Shown: in pieces, positions 16,922 to 25,231 of the stretch
How the letters are laid out: each line of letters begins with the position of its first letter
Position numbering within the stretch: the stretch's first letter is position 1
DNA from: Streptomyces sp. NBC_01454
GTDB lineage: Bacteria > Actinomycetota > Actinomycetes > Streptomycetales > Streptomycetaceae
Assembly (NCBI RefSeq): GCF_036227565.1
Contig: NZ_CP109460.1
Location: forward strand, 1,798,001 to 1,862,000
Direction of reading: 5' to 3'
DNA: 64,000 nt
Made by a program: the position numbers and the translations under genes
The notes under the pieces: generated by a model
Database searches by the model: none
What the model saw: only the letters and a program-made list of their open reading frames with translations
What the model was told of the DNA's origin: nothing

Positions 16922-19188
16922 TGGCGTCTTCGAACGGGCTGTTGCGGGTGTCGTCGGGCCGGCGGATCGCGCTCAACGGGGTCGACTGGACGATCGAGTC
17001 GGTCGAGGCCCATCTCGGCCGGCTTGTGCTGGCAGACGGCTCCGGCCGGGTCGAGGCTCGCTCGTTTCGATGGCTGATCAATCATCCTGACCTGCGAGTA
17101 CTGGGGGACATAGACAAAGCGAGCCGCTCGGGACTGCCCCGTCAGCCAAGGTCACTAGCCGACCTGACGCCGAATCAATTGGAGCGAGCACGGATCCGGG
17201 CCGAGCACGTATTGGAGACGGCGACCGGCTTTCGAGACGGGCACCCGTCCCGGGCGAGGCCGGGCGAGCCGCGGCCGGCCTACGACCCCGACCTGACGAC
17301 GCTGACCGCACGCCGGCACGCGAAGGCCGCCGAGGTGAAGGCGATGCCCGCGCAGGAGGCGACACTGCTCGGGTTGAAGGGCCTGGGAGTCCGCACCCTG
17401 GAGACACTGACGACATTGTCCGGAGAGAGTCTCCTGCTGGCCTGCGCGGACGGGCGGTGGACTCGCCGGCGAGGTGGTCACCGGAGTGTCACCGAGGAGA
17501 TCCGCGAGGCGATCTTCGCGGTGAGGGAGGAGTGCAAGGACCGGGCCCGGATCACCATGGCCGCCAGGCACCGTCTGATGCACCAGTACGTACGCGAGCG
17601 TTTCCCGGACTTCCCCACCAAGAAGATCCCCTCCCGCTACACGCTGGCGGTGGTCTGGGAGGAGTGGTTCGGTCCCGGAGGGGCCCGGCCGCGTTACCGA
17701 CGGACGGCGGATGCTGCCGCGGAGGCCGGGGTCTCGGGCCGGGTGGTGGTCCACCGGCCAGGGCAGGTTCTCGCGCTGGACTCGACTCCGCTGCCGGTCA
17801 AGCTGCGGGAGACCGTCTTCGGTGAAGCGGTCACGGCGACGCTCACCCTGGCTCTGGACCTCTACACCCACGGGTTGCCGGCCTTTCGGCTCACCCTGCA
17901 GTCGGACACCTCCGTCGACGTCGCGATGCTGCTGCGGGACGTGATGCTGCCACTGCCCATGCGGGAGAGCTGGGGCGAGGAGATGGAGTGGCCCTACGCG
18001 GGCGTCCCGGCGGACGTCGTCGCCGAGTTTGCCGGCCACCGGGTCGCGGCCCTGCCGTATTTCGCGCCGGAGACGGTAACCACCGACCACGGCGGACCCT
18101 ACAAAAACCACGACCTGGTGGAGGCCGAACGGGAACTCGGCTGCAATATCCTGCCCGCCCGCGTGCTGCGACAGACGGACAAGTTCGCGGTCGAGCGACA
18201 GTTCTCCACGATCCAGACGATGCTGCTCGAACACCTGCTGGGGTTCACCGGCACCGACACGGCCGACCGCGGGGCCGACCCCGAACGCGACGCGAGCCTG
18301 ACCCTCGCGCAAGCCGAGCACGTCATCGCAACCTGGATCGTCCGGGTGTGGCAGAACCGCAAACTAGGCGAATACGCCCCCAGTTGGGCGCCGGGTGAGG
18401 ACCACAGTCCGAACACACTGTTCGCGGCGGCCATGCAGCAGGGCGGCTTCGACCTGGACTTTCCCGAGCCGAGCCTCTACTACCGGCTCCTACGCAAGCA
18501 CCACATCAAGATCCATCCCCGTCGCGGGGTGAAGATCCTCGGACTTTGGTATCACGCCGACGTCCTAGACGATCCGCGGTTCTGGCGGCCCTCGGGCCGC
18601 GGCGGCCGACACGCCGGCAAGTGGGTGGTCCGCAGTGATCGCAGGGACCGCAGGCAGGTTTTCTTTCAGGATCCGGCCGACCACGAGACCTGGCATGTTC
18701 TGCGGTGGCGGGGCCTTCCCCCCGAAGGCGAGGTCCCGGCGTTCTCGGACAAAAGCGCCGATGCTCTCCTCGAACATGTGAGAGCGAACAAGATCGTTGC
18801 CCGTTCCGACGAAGAACTCCTGCCAGCGTTGCTGGACATCCTGGGTTCGGTTACCCCGGTTGATAAGTGGCCCACGCAGAAGGAGAAGAAGGCCGGGAAG
18901 AAGCGGCGCATCGCCCGGGCCCGCGAGGACACCCACGCGCAGGCCGCCGCCGCGGACCGCGAAGGCCCTTCGCCACTGCCTGCCCGGATGCCCGCGCCAT
19001 GGGCCGAGCAGACCCACACGATCGACACCGCTGTCGACTCCGACCGTCGCCGCCGGCGGGAGGAAGTTGTCCTGGACGAACCGGTTGCGCCACCGCTGCT
19101 GGAAGATGCTCTGCGTCGCCAACACCTGTTCCTGCTTCCGCTGGGACCCGACGACCATATTGACCAGCCCCTGGAGGAGAACGCGTGA
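16918..19188 (+). CDS. tnsB: TnsB-like DDE transposase
   Basis: This 756-residue protein is the strand-transfer transposase that binds the terminal repeats and joins 3' ends to the target. After N-terminal DNA-binding and helical regions, the integrase core shows D288 in VLALDSTPLPV, D390 in VTTDHGGPYKN and E426 in KFAVERQFSTI. The last two are separated by 35 residues, the DD35E pattern. A Mu-type C-terminal beta-barrel follows (ILGLWYHADVLDDPRFW). The basic, charged tail ends LGPDDHIDQPLEENA and may contact TnsC. GTG at 16918 or ATG at 16921 can start it; both overlap the tnsA stop. All catalytic residues are present, so it should be active. Confidence 0.93.
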   Translation: MMASSNGLLRVSSGRRIALNGVDWTIESVEAHLGRLVLADGSGRVEARSFRWLINHPDLRVLGDIDKASRSGLPRQPRSLADLTPNQLERARIRAEHVLETATGFRDGHPSRARPGEPRPAYDPDLTTLTARRHAKAAEVKAMPAQEATLLGLKGLGVRTLETLTTLSGESLLLACADGRWTRRRGGHRSVTEEIREAIFAVREECKDRARITMAARHRLMHQYVRERFPDFPTKKIPSRYTLAVVWEEWFGPGGARPRYRRTADAAAEAGVSGRVVVHRPGQVLALDSTPLPVKLRETVFGEAVTATLTLALDLYTHGLPAFRLTLQSDTSVDVAMLLRDVMLPLPMRESWGEEMEWPYAGVPADVVAEFAGHRVAALPYFAPETVTTDHGGPYKNHDLVEAERELGCNILPARVLRQTDKFAVERQFSTIQTMLLEHLLGFTGTDTADRGADPERDASLTLAQAEHVIATWIVRVWQNRKLGEYAPSWAPGEDHSPNTLFAAAMQQGGFDLDFPEPSLYYRLLRKHHIKIHPRRGVKILGLWYHADVLDDPRFWRPSGRGGRHAGKWVVRSDRRDRRQVFFQDPADHETWHVLRWRGLPPEGEVPAFSDKSADALLEHVRANKIVARSDEELLPALLDILGSVTPVDKWPTQKEKKAGKKRRIARAREDTHAQAAAADREGPSPLPARMPAPWAEQTHTIDTAVDSDRRRRREEVVLDEPVAPPLLEDALRRQHLFLLPLGPDDHIDQPLEENA

Positions 19189-20474
19189 GCCAGTCCCCCT
19201 CCGTCAACGATCCGCTGGCCGATCTGCCCTCACGAGCCCGGATCGCCAAGCTGATCCTGCAAGGGCGCCCGCACCGCGACACCTACGCTGGCTGGCAGCA
19301 TTACCGCACCCACCGCGGTCAGCTCATTCCGCCGCCACCACTGACAGCGAACCAGTGGCGGACCGCCCCCACGGCCCGCCGGACCGACTACGATCTCTAT
19401 CGCAGGATCACGAACGTCAATCTGCCGCTGCAGCGGACTCCGATGCAGGAGAAAGTCACCCGGCTCATCCGGCGTCGGCTGAATGGCAATACCCTGAAGC
19501 AGGACGATCCAACCCTGGCCGGGGTCATGGTCAGCGGCTGGGGCAACTACGGGAAGACCGCGACCGTCTGCTCAGCCGCAGCCGCCTTCGAAGACCAATG
19601 GCTGCAACTGCACAGCTACCTGCTTCCGGGCGCCATCCCGGGGACCTCGGATCTACACGCTCCGGTTGTCTACGTCTCGACTCCGGTCACCGCGACCCCC
19701 AAGAGCACCTGTGTGTCGATCCTGAACTTCTTCCGGGCCGACTTCCGCAGGTCAGCGACGCTCCCTGAACTGGTCCGCCTCGTCGCCGACTCACTCAGGG
19801 ATCACGGCGTCAAGGTCTTGGTCCTGGACGACATCAGCCGGTTGCGCATGCACCGCGCTGACGACCAGGACGTCCTGGACCTCATGCGGGCCTTCATGAG
19901 TCTGGACGTCACCTTGATCCTCACCGGAGTCAACATCCCCGCGACCGGGCTGCTGCGCGAGGCGAAATGGGACAAGGCAACAGCCCAGTGGCTTATGCCG
20001 CAGTTGGAATCGACCCGCATCCACGGCCTGGAGGTCACCCAGACCGAGCACCGCTTCGAACTGGTCGAGCTCGACCGGTTCCGCTACACCACCGCCGAGC
20101 AGATCACTACATTCCTCAACCATCTTCGAGGGATCGAGGTCCACCTCCGGCTGCTGAAGGCGAAGAAGGGCATGCTCACCGACGGTGCCATGCCCGAGTA
20201 TTTGATGCGCCGCACCGGCGGCGTCGTCGGGCTGCTCGGGCGGCTCATCGAGGACGGCACCCAAGAGGCAATGGACAGCGGCAGGGAAGCTCTCGACGAG
20301 AACCTCCTGGACGAGATCGTCCTGCGACGAGACGACATGGCCGACGCCCCCGATGAGCCGGCCGTCCCCAAGCGCCAGCCCACCACGCGGCGTTCGTCGC
20401 GCACAAAGCGCCGGCCCCGCAACACCGTCTTCGACGACCGCGGCCCTCGCGCCGCTGAAGACCAGACAGGCTGA
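19185..20474 (+). CDS. tnsC: TnsC-like AAA+ transposition regulator
   Basis: This 429-residue ATPase links target selection to the transposase and enforces target immunity in Tn7-like systems. Walker A is VSGWGNYGKTATV (K124), Walker B is VLVLDDISRLR (D215/D216), and a sensor-1-like ILTGVNIP follows. The C-terminal region has RTGGVVGLLGRLIEDGTQEA, typical of TniB/TnsC, and then a very basic tail (RRSSRTKRRPR). The GTG start overlaps the tnsB stop as GTGA, so the three proteins are translationally coupled. The first 90 residues are proline/arginine-rich, possibly for contacting TnsA-TnsB. It appears intact. Confidence 0.92.
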   Translation: MSQSPSVNDPLADLPSRARIAKLILQGRPHRDTYAGWQHYRTHRGQLIPPPPLTANQWRTAPTARRTDYDLYRRITNVNLPLQRTPMQEKVTRLIRRRLNGNTLKQDDPTLAGVMVSGWGNYGKTATVCSAAAAFEDQWLQLHSYLLPGAIPGTSDLHAPVVYVSTPVTATPKSTCVSILNFFRADFRRSATLPELVRLVADSLRDHGVKVLVLDDISRLRMHRADDQDVLDLMRAFMSLDVTLILTGVNIPATGLLREAKWDKATAQWLMPQLESTRIHGLEVTQTEHRFELVELDRFRYTTAEQITTFLNHLRGIEVHLRLLKAKKGMLTDGAMPEYLMRRTGGVVGLLGRLIEDGTQEAMDSGREALDENLLDEIVLRRDDMADAPDEPAVPKRQPTTRRSSRTKRRPRNTVFDDRGPRAAEDQTG

Positions 20475-20477
20475 TCC

Positions 20478-22382
20478 GTGAACGTCGCCAAGGACCCGCT
20501 GCCCAGGAGCTTGATCCCTCTGCCCGACGAGAGCCTGCCGGGATTCCTCCTCCGTTTGGCCCACCGCCTCGACCTGTCGCCTGGCCAAGTGGCCCGGCGG
20601 ACTGGCCTCGCACACTCACCCACCGGGCTGGCTCCGGCCTCCAGTCTGCTGATGCTGGAGTCCACACCGTTGAATCTCTTCGCCCGCTCGGCCAGGGTCA
20701 CGCCGGCTGCTGCGGACTCGCTGACCCTGCGTCCCTACACCGACCGCTACCCAGCCCTCACGCACGCGCTGGTCCGAGAGGGAAGCACACCCCGTCCTCG
20801 CAGCGTCTTCCCTCTCTGGCTGCTGATGGCCTATTCGCGCTACTGCCCCACCTGCCTTGCTGGAGACGACACACCCATCCAGCGCCGCCACGGCGGCCCT
20901 TGGAAGCGGGAATGGCGGCTGGCCATCACGTTCGCTTGCCTCGATCACCAGGTGTTCCTGCGCAACGACTGCCCACGCTGCCGGCTTCCGGTGTTCGGCG
21001 GCCGGGGCAGCCGACTCACCCTGCTACCCGCGCAGCACACGCCAGGGCTTCACCCCGCTCAGTGCCGCAACCCTCCATCCGAATCCTCACCCGCAGGCTC
21101 CGGCATCTGTGGTCACCGGCTGGACAGCGCCGAACCACCGGAAGTGAGCCTCTCACCAGCTCTCGCAGAGCTGCAGCGCAGGCTTATGGGCCTCCTAACG
21201 TCCGAGGGCCAGCCGGAGCGCGCGTTTCAGCGATTCGCCGACCTGCAAGTCGCTGCTGCCCTCATCCAGGCAGGTTGGCCGGCAGCGGCAAACCTTGCTC
21301 CGTCCGAAGCTCAGCCCGCTTTGGCCGCACACAATGCACCCCAAGCTCACCCCGCTCCGAGCCCTCAGCAGCCACTCCCGTCCTCCGGCCGCCCTGTCAC
21401 GACCGCCTGGAGCACACCGCCCGGCGACGCGGTCGCCACCGCAGCGCTTCTGGCTGCATCCGAGCAACTGGTTACACAAGATCCCTTTGAGTCGCGCAGC
21501 GCGCTGCCTCAGCTGCTTCGATACCTCCCCACGCGGCAGGACCCCCGGTGGGGCACGACTTGGCGCATGCTGGCGCACGATGCCTCGCCTTCATTCCGCC
21601 ACCAGGTCGAAAAGGTCTACCAGCTCAGGCTCCACTTCGACTGGATCCGGCAAGGGGCACCCACACAGAGCATCACCAAAGCTCGCTCCGTTCATAGACT
21701 CTTCGCTCCCCTCCTAACCCTCAAGGACCACGGCTTCGCAGCCGAGCACATCCCGCAATTCCTTCCCGAGTCCTGGCTCGCAGTCTTCTCGGACAGCTTC
21801 GACCGTCGGACTCCGCGCAGCCGCCTCCTGCGGCGTATGCTCCCCATCCACCTGATTCAGGCCGTCAGCAACCTGAATCTCCTGGAAGCTGCCGAGTTCC
21901 TCGGCGTCCCCCTGTCCTGGAGTACCGGACGACGCCCACGGCTCAACACCCGTCAACCCCCCGACCACCTGAGGGGCCAAGGCGCCCGCGACGCCCTGGA
22001 ACGACTCGCACAACACATCGCCCGGCAGAGGAAGTTCGATTACCAGGCCAGGCGGACCCTGCTCACAGGCTGGCACCTCGACGACCAGACCTGGAACCGG
22101 ATCTGCCGACAGCACAGACGGCTAACGGGCCCGCGTCCGGGCGCCCTGACCCGTGAATGCGCGTCCGCTCTCGTCTGGAGCCGCGTCACCGGCAGCGAGT
22201 ACTCCCTCGCACCCATCTTCCAGCCACCAATCTCCCCACTGAACCGGCAACTGGACGCCGCATCACCAGCGATGATGTTTCTCTGGCGCTGGGACCACGA
22301 AAACCCGCCGTTCCCTGACGTCCTCGAAGCCCTCGAAGCACTCGCCCTTCAGATCATCGAAGCCCCCACTCACGCACCGTGA
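20478..22382 (+). CDS. tniQ: TniQ/TnsD-family target-selection protein
   Basis: This 634-residue protein starts 3 bp after tnsC. TniQ proteins choose the insertion site, either by binding DNA directly (TnsD) or through partners. The N-terminus has the family signature PLPDESLPGFLLRLAHRLDL and an HTH-like GQVARRTGL. Zinc-finger cysteines follow in YCPTCLAGD, FACLDHQVFLRNDCPRCR, AQCRN and CGHRLD. The long C-terminal part contains several helical segments such as DQTWNRICRQHRRLTGPR, plausibly DNA-binding. At this length it is nearer to TnsD than to the short CAST TniQ, so it may read a DNA site itself. No second TniQ or TnsE gene is present. Confidence 0.9.
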   Translation: MNVAKDPLPRSLIPLPDESLPGFLLRLAHRLDLSPGQVARRTGLAHSPTGLAPASSLLMLESTPLNLFARSARVTPAAADSLTLRPYTDRYPALTHALVREGSTPRPRSVFPLWLLMAYSRYCPTCLAGDDTPIQRRHGGPWKREWRLAITFACLDHQVFLRNDCPRCRLPVFGGRGSRLTLLPAQHTPGLHPAQCRNPPSESSPAGSGICGHRLDSAEPPEVSLSPALAELQRRLMGLLTSEGQPERAFQRFADLQVAAALIQAGWPAAANLAPSEAQPALAAHNAPQAHPAPSPQQPLPSSGRPVTTAWSTPPGDAVATAALLAASEQLVTQDPFESRSALPQLLRYLPTRQDPRWGTTWRMLAHDASPSFRHQVEKVYQLRLHFDWIRQGAPTQSITKARSVHRLFAPLLTLKDHGFAAEHIPQFLPESWLAVFSDSFDRRTPRSRLLRRMLPIHLIQAVSNLNLLEAAEFLGVPLSWSTGRRPRLNTRQPPDHLRGQGARDALERLAQHIARQRKFDYQARRTLLTGWHLDDQTWNRICRQHRRLTGPRPGALTRECASALVWSRVTGSEYSLAPIFQPPISPLNRQLDAASPAMMFLWRWDHENPPFPDVLEALEALALQIIEAPTHAP

Positions 22383-22398
22383 TCCCACCACTGCCATG

Positions 22399-22486
22399 AT
22401 TCGCAAAATAACGCTCTCAAGATTCGCAAACTAACTTCTCTGTCACTGTCTTGAGCTGCTCAGCCCCCAGGAAGATTCGCAAACTA
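22399..22486 (-). promoter_or_regulatory. Three putative TnsB-binding repeats at the right end
   Basis: ATTCGCAAAATA (22399-22410), ATTCGCAAACTA (22422-22433) and ATTCGCAAACTA (22475-22486) are direct repeats, inverted relative to the two left-end copies. Unequal numbers at the two ends give the asymmetry that orients Tn7 insertions. Confidence 0.8.
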
Positions 22487-22501
22487 CGCTCCTCGGTCAC
22501 A
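22475..22501 (-). repeat. Right terminal inverted repeat of the Tn7-like element
   Basis: Positions 22475-22486 read ATTCGCAAACTA, and the end at 22494-22501 reads CGGTCACA, the exact complement of the left terminus. GCCGG follows immediately. Confidence 0.9.
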
Positions 22502-22506
22502 GCCGG
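22502..22506. repeat. Right target-site duplication (GCCGG)
   Basis: GCCGG directly follows the right transposon end and repeats the five bases at 9939-9943. Removing 9944-22506 would restore an uninterrupted intergenic sequence. Confidence 0.92.
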
Positions 22507-22524
22507 AATCAGTGCATCCCGAGC

Positions 22525-22548
22525 GGGGTGGGGCGGGGTGGGGCGGGG
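22525..22548 (+). other. G-quadruplex-capable G-tract beside the insertion site
   Basis: Five GGGG runs are separated by single T or C bases (22525-28, 22530-33, 22535-38, 22540-43, 22545-48). The block begins 19 bp outside the transposon's right duplication. Such a run can fold as a G-quadruplex; any effect on insertion is speculative. Confidence 0.6.
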
Positions 22549-22604
22549 CGGCGCGGCCAGGCGAGGGCGGAGGCCCAGGGGCCGGGGAACCCCTCAACAC
22601 ACCA

Positions 22605-22643
22605 CCGCCCGCCGCGCCCCGTGGGGGCGAGCGCGGCGGGCGG
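22605..22643 (-). terminator. Strong hairpin after the S8 protease gene
   Basis: CCGCCCGCCGCGC (22605-22617) pairs with GCGCGGCGGGCGG (22631-22643). It lies 27 bp past the stop of the minus-strand protease. It is GC-only without a U-tract, as is common in Streptomyces. Confidence 0.75.
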
Positions 22644-22669
22644 CAGGCGGAGCTGAGGTGGCGAGGTGG

Positions 22670-23875
22670 TTACTCGACGACCTTCAGCAGCTTGTTGGGG
22701 GTTCCCTCGGTGGGGTTGGTGATCTTGTCGGCGGTGGCGCCGTCGGTGAGGGCCTTCTCCACGTCTGCGGGCTTGGCGTCCTTGTGGCCGGCCAGGTAGA
22801 CCGCGGCGGCGCCGACGACGTGGGGGGTCGCCATGGAGGTGCCGGAGATGGTCTTCGTGGCGTCGTCGCCGGTGTTCCAGTCCGAGGTGATGTCGGAGCC
22901 GGGCGCGTAGAGGTCCACCGCGCTGCCGTGGTTGGAGAAGTCGGACTGCTGGTCGTCCTTGGTGCTGGAGGCCACGGTGATGGCTTCCTTGACCCGCGCC
23001 GGGGAGCTCTGGCCCGCGTCGGCGCCGTCGTTACCCGCCGCGACGCCGAAGGTGACGCCGGCGTCGATGGCCTTCTTCACGGCCGAATCCAGCGCCTCGT
23101 CCACGCCGCCGCCGAGCGACATGTTGGCGACCGAGGGGCCCTTGTGGTTCTTGGTGACCCAGTCGATGCCCGCGACGACCTGCTCGGTGGTGCCGGAGCC
23201 CTGGCCGTCGAGGACCTTGACGGCGACGACCTTGGCCTTCTTGGCGACGCCGTGCTCGGTACCGGCGATGGTGCCCGCGACGTGCGTGCCGTGGCCGTTG
23301 TCGTCCTCGGCCTTGTCGCTCTTGCCGATGGCGTTGAAGCCGTACGAGGCGCGACCGCCGAAGTCCTTGTGGCTGATGTGGATGCCGGTGTCGATCACGT
23401 AGGCGGTGACGCCCTGACCCGCGCCGGCGGGGTAGGTGTACTTCTTGTCGCCCTTGGTGTCCGTCTGGTCGATGCGGTCCAGGCCCCACGACGGCGGGTT
23501 GGCCTGACTGGCGGTGATGTGGAACTTCTTGTTCTGTACGACCTTGTCGACGGCCGGGTCGGCGGCGAGGCGCTTGGCCTCCTCGTCGTTCAGCCCGGTC
23601 GTGGAGAAGCCGTCGATGGCGGACGAAAACTTCCGCTTGACCTGGCCGCCGTACTTGGCGGCGAGGTCGCCGCTCTCCGCGGTACGGATCGACTTCTTCA
23701 GCATGACGATGTAGCTGCCGTTGACGGCGCCCTTGGCCTGGGCTCCGTAGATCTTGCCTTCGGCGGCGGGGGACGCCCCCGCGGTGACCGCGGTGACGGT
23801 GGCGATACCAGTAGCGGCAACCGCGGCGCCTATCGCCGTGACCAGCCGCTTCTTGCTGGAACGCTGGTGAGCCAT
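22670..23875 (-). CDS. Secreted subtilisin-like serine protease (S8)
   Basis: This 401-residue preproprotein has a Sec-type signal (KKRLVTAIGAAVAATGIATV, ending near AGASPAAE). An I9-type inhibitor propeptide follows, with YIVMLKKSIRTAESGDLAAKY. The mature S8 domain has all three catalytic residues, in AYVIDTGIHISHKDF (Asp), DNGHGTHVAGTIAG (His) and GTSMATPHVVGAAA (Ser), plus the oxyanion asparagine in GVAAGNDG. It resembles the proteinase K/aqualysin branch. The ATG at 23875 is preceded by GAGGAGAA; the longer open frame upstream is not coding. It would be exported and self-cleaved. No adjacent partner is evident, and the 23876-24195 gap shows only a probable promoter region. Confidence 0.93.
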   Translation of the reverse strand: MAHQRSSKKRLVTAIGAAVAATGIATVTAVTAGASPAAEGKIYGAQAKGAVNGSYIVMLKKSIRTAESGDLAAKYGGQVKRKFSSAIDGFSTTGLNDEEAKRLAADPAVDKVVQNKKFHITASQANPPSWGLDRIDQTDTKGDKKYTYPAGAGQGVTAYVIDTGIHISHKDFGGRASYGFNAIGKSDKAEDDNGHGTHVAGTIAGTEHGVAKKAKVVAVKVLDGQGSGTTEQVVAGIDWVTKNHKGPSVANMSLGGGVDEALDSAVKKAIDAGVTFGVAAGNDGADAGQSSPARVKEAITVASSTKDDQQSDFSNHGSAVDLYAPGSDITSDWNTGDDATKTISGTSMATPHVVGAAAVYLAGHKDAKPADVEKALTDGATADKITNPTEGTPNKLLKVVE

Positions 23876-24195
23876 TGCGAGGGTTCTCCTCGTTCGTGGT
23901 GTGGGGGGAAAGCGTTGCGCAATAGCCCGAGGAGACCGGAAGATCTCCGTCGGACTGGCTCGAAACCCTGTCTGATTGCTCAGTCCGATTTCAAGACCAG
24001 CCACGGCGTGTGAGATAAGCAACAAGCTCCGCGAAAAGGGAAAGGTTTCAGAAGTGGTCAAAAAGACCAAGGAGTTGAAGCCAGGTGACTCAACTCCGTT
24101 TACATGAATGCAATGGGCGGAGTTTCGGTGACCGTGAACGGTGCCTGGAGGGACCCGAGTTGGCCTCCCGTGGGGCCGGGCGGCCGTCGCCACCC

Positions 24196-24960
24196 TCAGC
24201 GCTGGTAGCGGGCCAGCACCAGATTGCCGTCGTTGACGAGCCGCTTCCGCAGGGTGTCCAGGTCGATGGCCCCGCTGTAGTACTCCTGGAGTCCGGGAGT
24301 GCGGCGCCAGGGGCCCGCACCGTCCATCGCGGCGGCCTCGTGGAGTTCGCCCGGCACAATCTGCAGGCCGGCCAGCAGGGTCACGGTGGTCTGCGGCATC
24401 CCGGCCCAGACGCCGACGACGAGGACCGCGGGCAGGGCGGTGGCCGGCCCGCCCAGCCAGTCCCGTCCGTCGCCGGCGCCGAACAGGCCGAGGTGACGCA
24501 GGGTCTCGTTCAGGAGGCCGGCGTCGGGGTGGTAGACCAGCCGCCACATGATGCCGACGACGACCTCGGGCATCGCCCACGGAATGATCGCCAGTGCCCG
24601 GGCGAGCCGGCGCAGCCGCAGATCGCTGTGGAGCATCAGGGCGAGACCGAGCGCGAGGACGAACTGCGGGACGGTGACGCCGAAGGCCCATAAGAGGCCG
24701 ATCCGGAAGGAGTCCCAGAACAGCGCGTCGTGGAACAGATCGGAGTAGTTCAGCAGCCCGATGAACCGGGTGGCCCGGGTCCGGCCCGACTGGGCGTCGG
24801 TGAAGGCCAGCCCGATGCCGTACAGCAGTGGCCCGACGCTCAGCAGCAGGATCGGCAGGAGCGCGGGCAGCACCAGGAACCAGGCGCCGTGGTCACGCCG
24901 CAGCCGGGCGGCGCGGTCCACGGCTGCGGCGGACCGCCGGGGCACGGTCGCACGGGTCAC
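24196..24960 (-). pseudogene. Truncated/fused sugar ABC transporter permease (MalF-type)
   Basis: The first 220 residues are a normal MalF-type permease: a first helix WFLVLPALLPILLLSVGPLL, several more membrane segments, and the start of the EAA loop, ELHEAAAMDGAGPWRR, which docks the ATPase. Immediately after this, at about 24297, the expected continuation and last two helices are replaced by TPGLQEYYSGAIDLDTL and a hydrophilic tail ending LVLARYQR. That tail does not look like a permease. It may be the end of another gene, possibly a solute-binding protein, joined by deletion. No binding protein, second permease or ATPase gene flanks it. It is very unlikely to transport. Gaps 23876-24195 and 24961-25231 show no gene. 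Confidence 0.65.
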
Positions 24961-25231
24961 GGCACCGACTCCTCGGGCGCGGTTCGGTGCGGCGGCGGGC
25001 CGCTGAGCCCTCCCCCGGCTGCCCCAGCGCTGCCCGCGTCGCAGTGTCCGCGGTGTGCTGCGATGCGAACGGTGCAGGAGTCCGGGCAGCGCCGAGGCAG
25101 CCGATTTCGGCTGAAGTTCCTGGGTTGCCGAGCCACTTCACACCGTGGCGGTCGGCTGCCCGGACAGCAGCGTCGACTACCGGGCTGCTGGAACCTGTGC
25201 GCCCCTTCAGATGCGGGACGTGACCGCGGGG

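Larger units (their letters stand above)
9944..22501 (+). mobile_element. Complete Tn7-like transposon (tnsA-tnsB-tnsC-tniQ) with cargo, 12,558 bp
   Basis: The element starts TGTGACCG and ends CGGTCACA. Both ends carry TnsB-type short repeats, and it is bracketed by identical 5-bp GCCGG duplications. The right part encodes TnsA, TnsB, TnsC and TniQ in one direction with 4-bp gene overlaps, all apparently intact. The left and central cargo holds an integrase remnant, an HTH/P-loop/repeat protein with a divergent 41-residue protein, a sugar-nucleotide reductase fragment and an IS110-family transposase. TnsA separates it from Tn5053/Tn402-type elements, which have tniA-tniB-tniQ only. No Cas genes or CRISPR array are present, so it is not an RNA-guided version. 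The insertion lies in an intergenic gap. Confidence 0.93.

Noticed and set aside
22383..22520. Direct repeats after tniQ considered as a CRISPR array
   Set aside because: Only three 12-bp units with unequal spacing (23 and 53 bp), mirrored at the other transposon end; they fit TnsB sites and not CRISPR repeats.
22451..24013. 520-codon plus-strand frame opposite the S8 protease
   Set aside because: Antisense shadow; composition reflects GC skew of the real gene.
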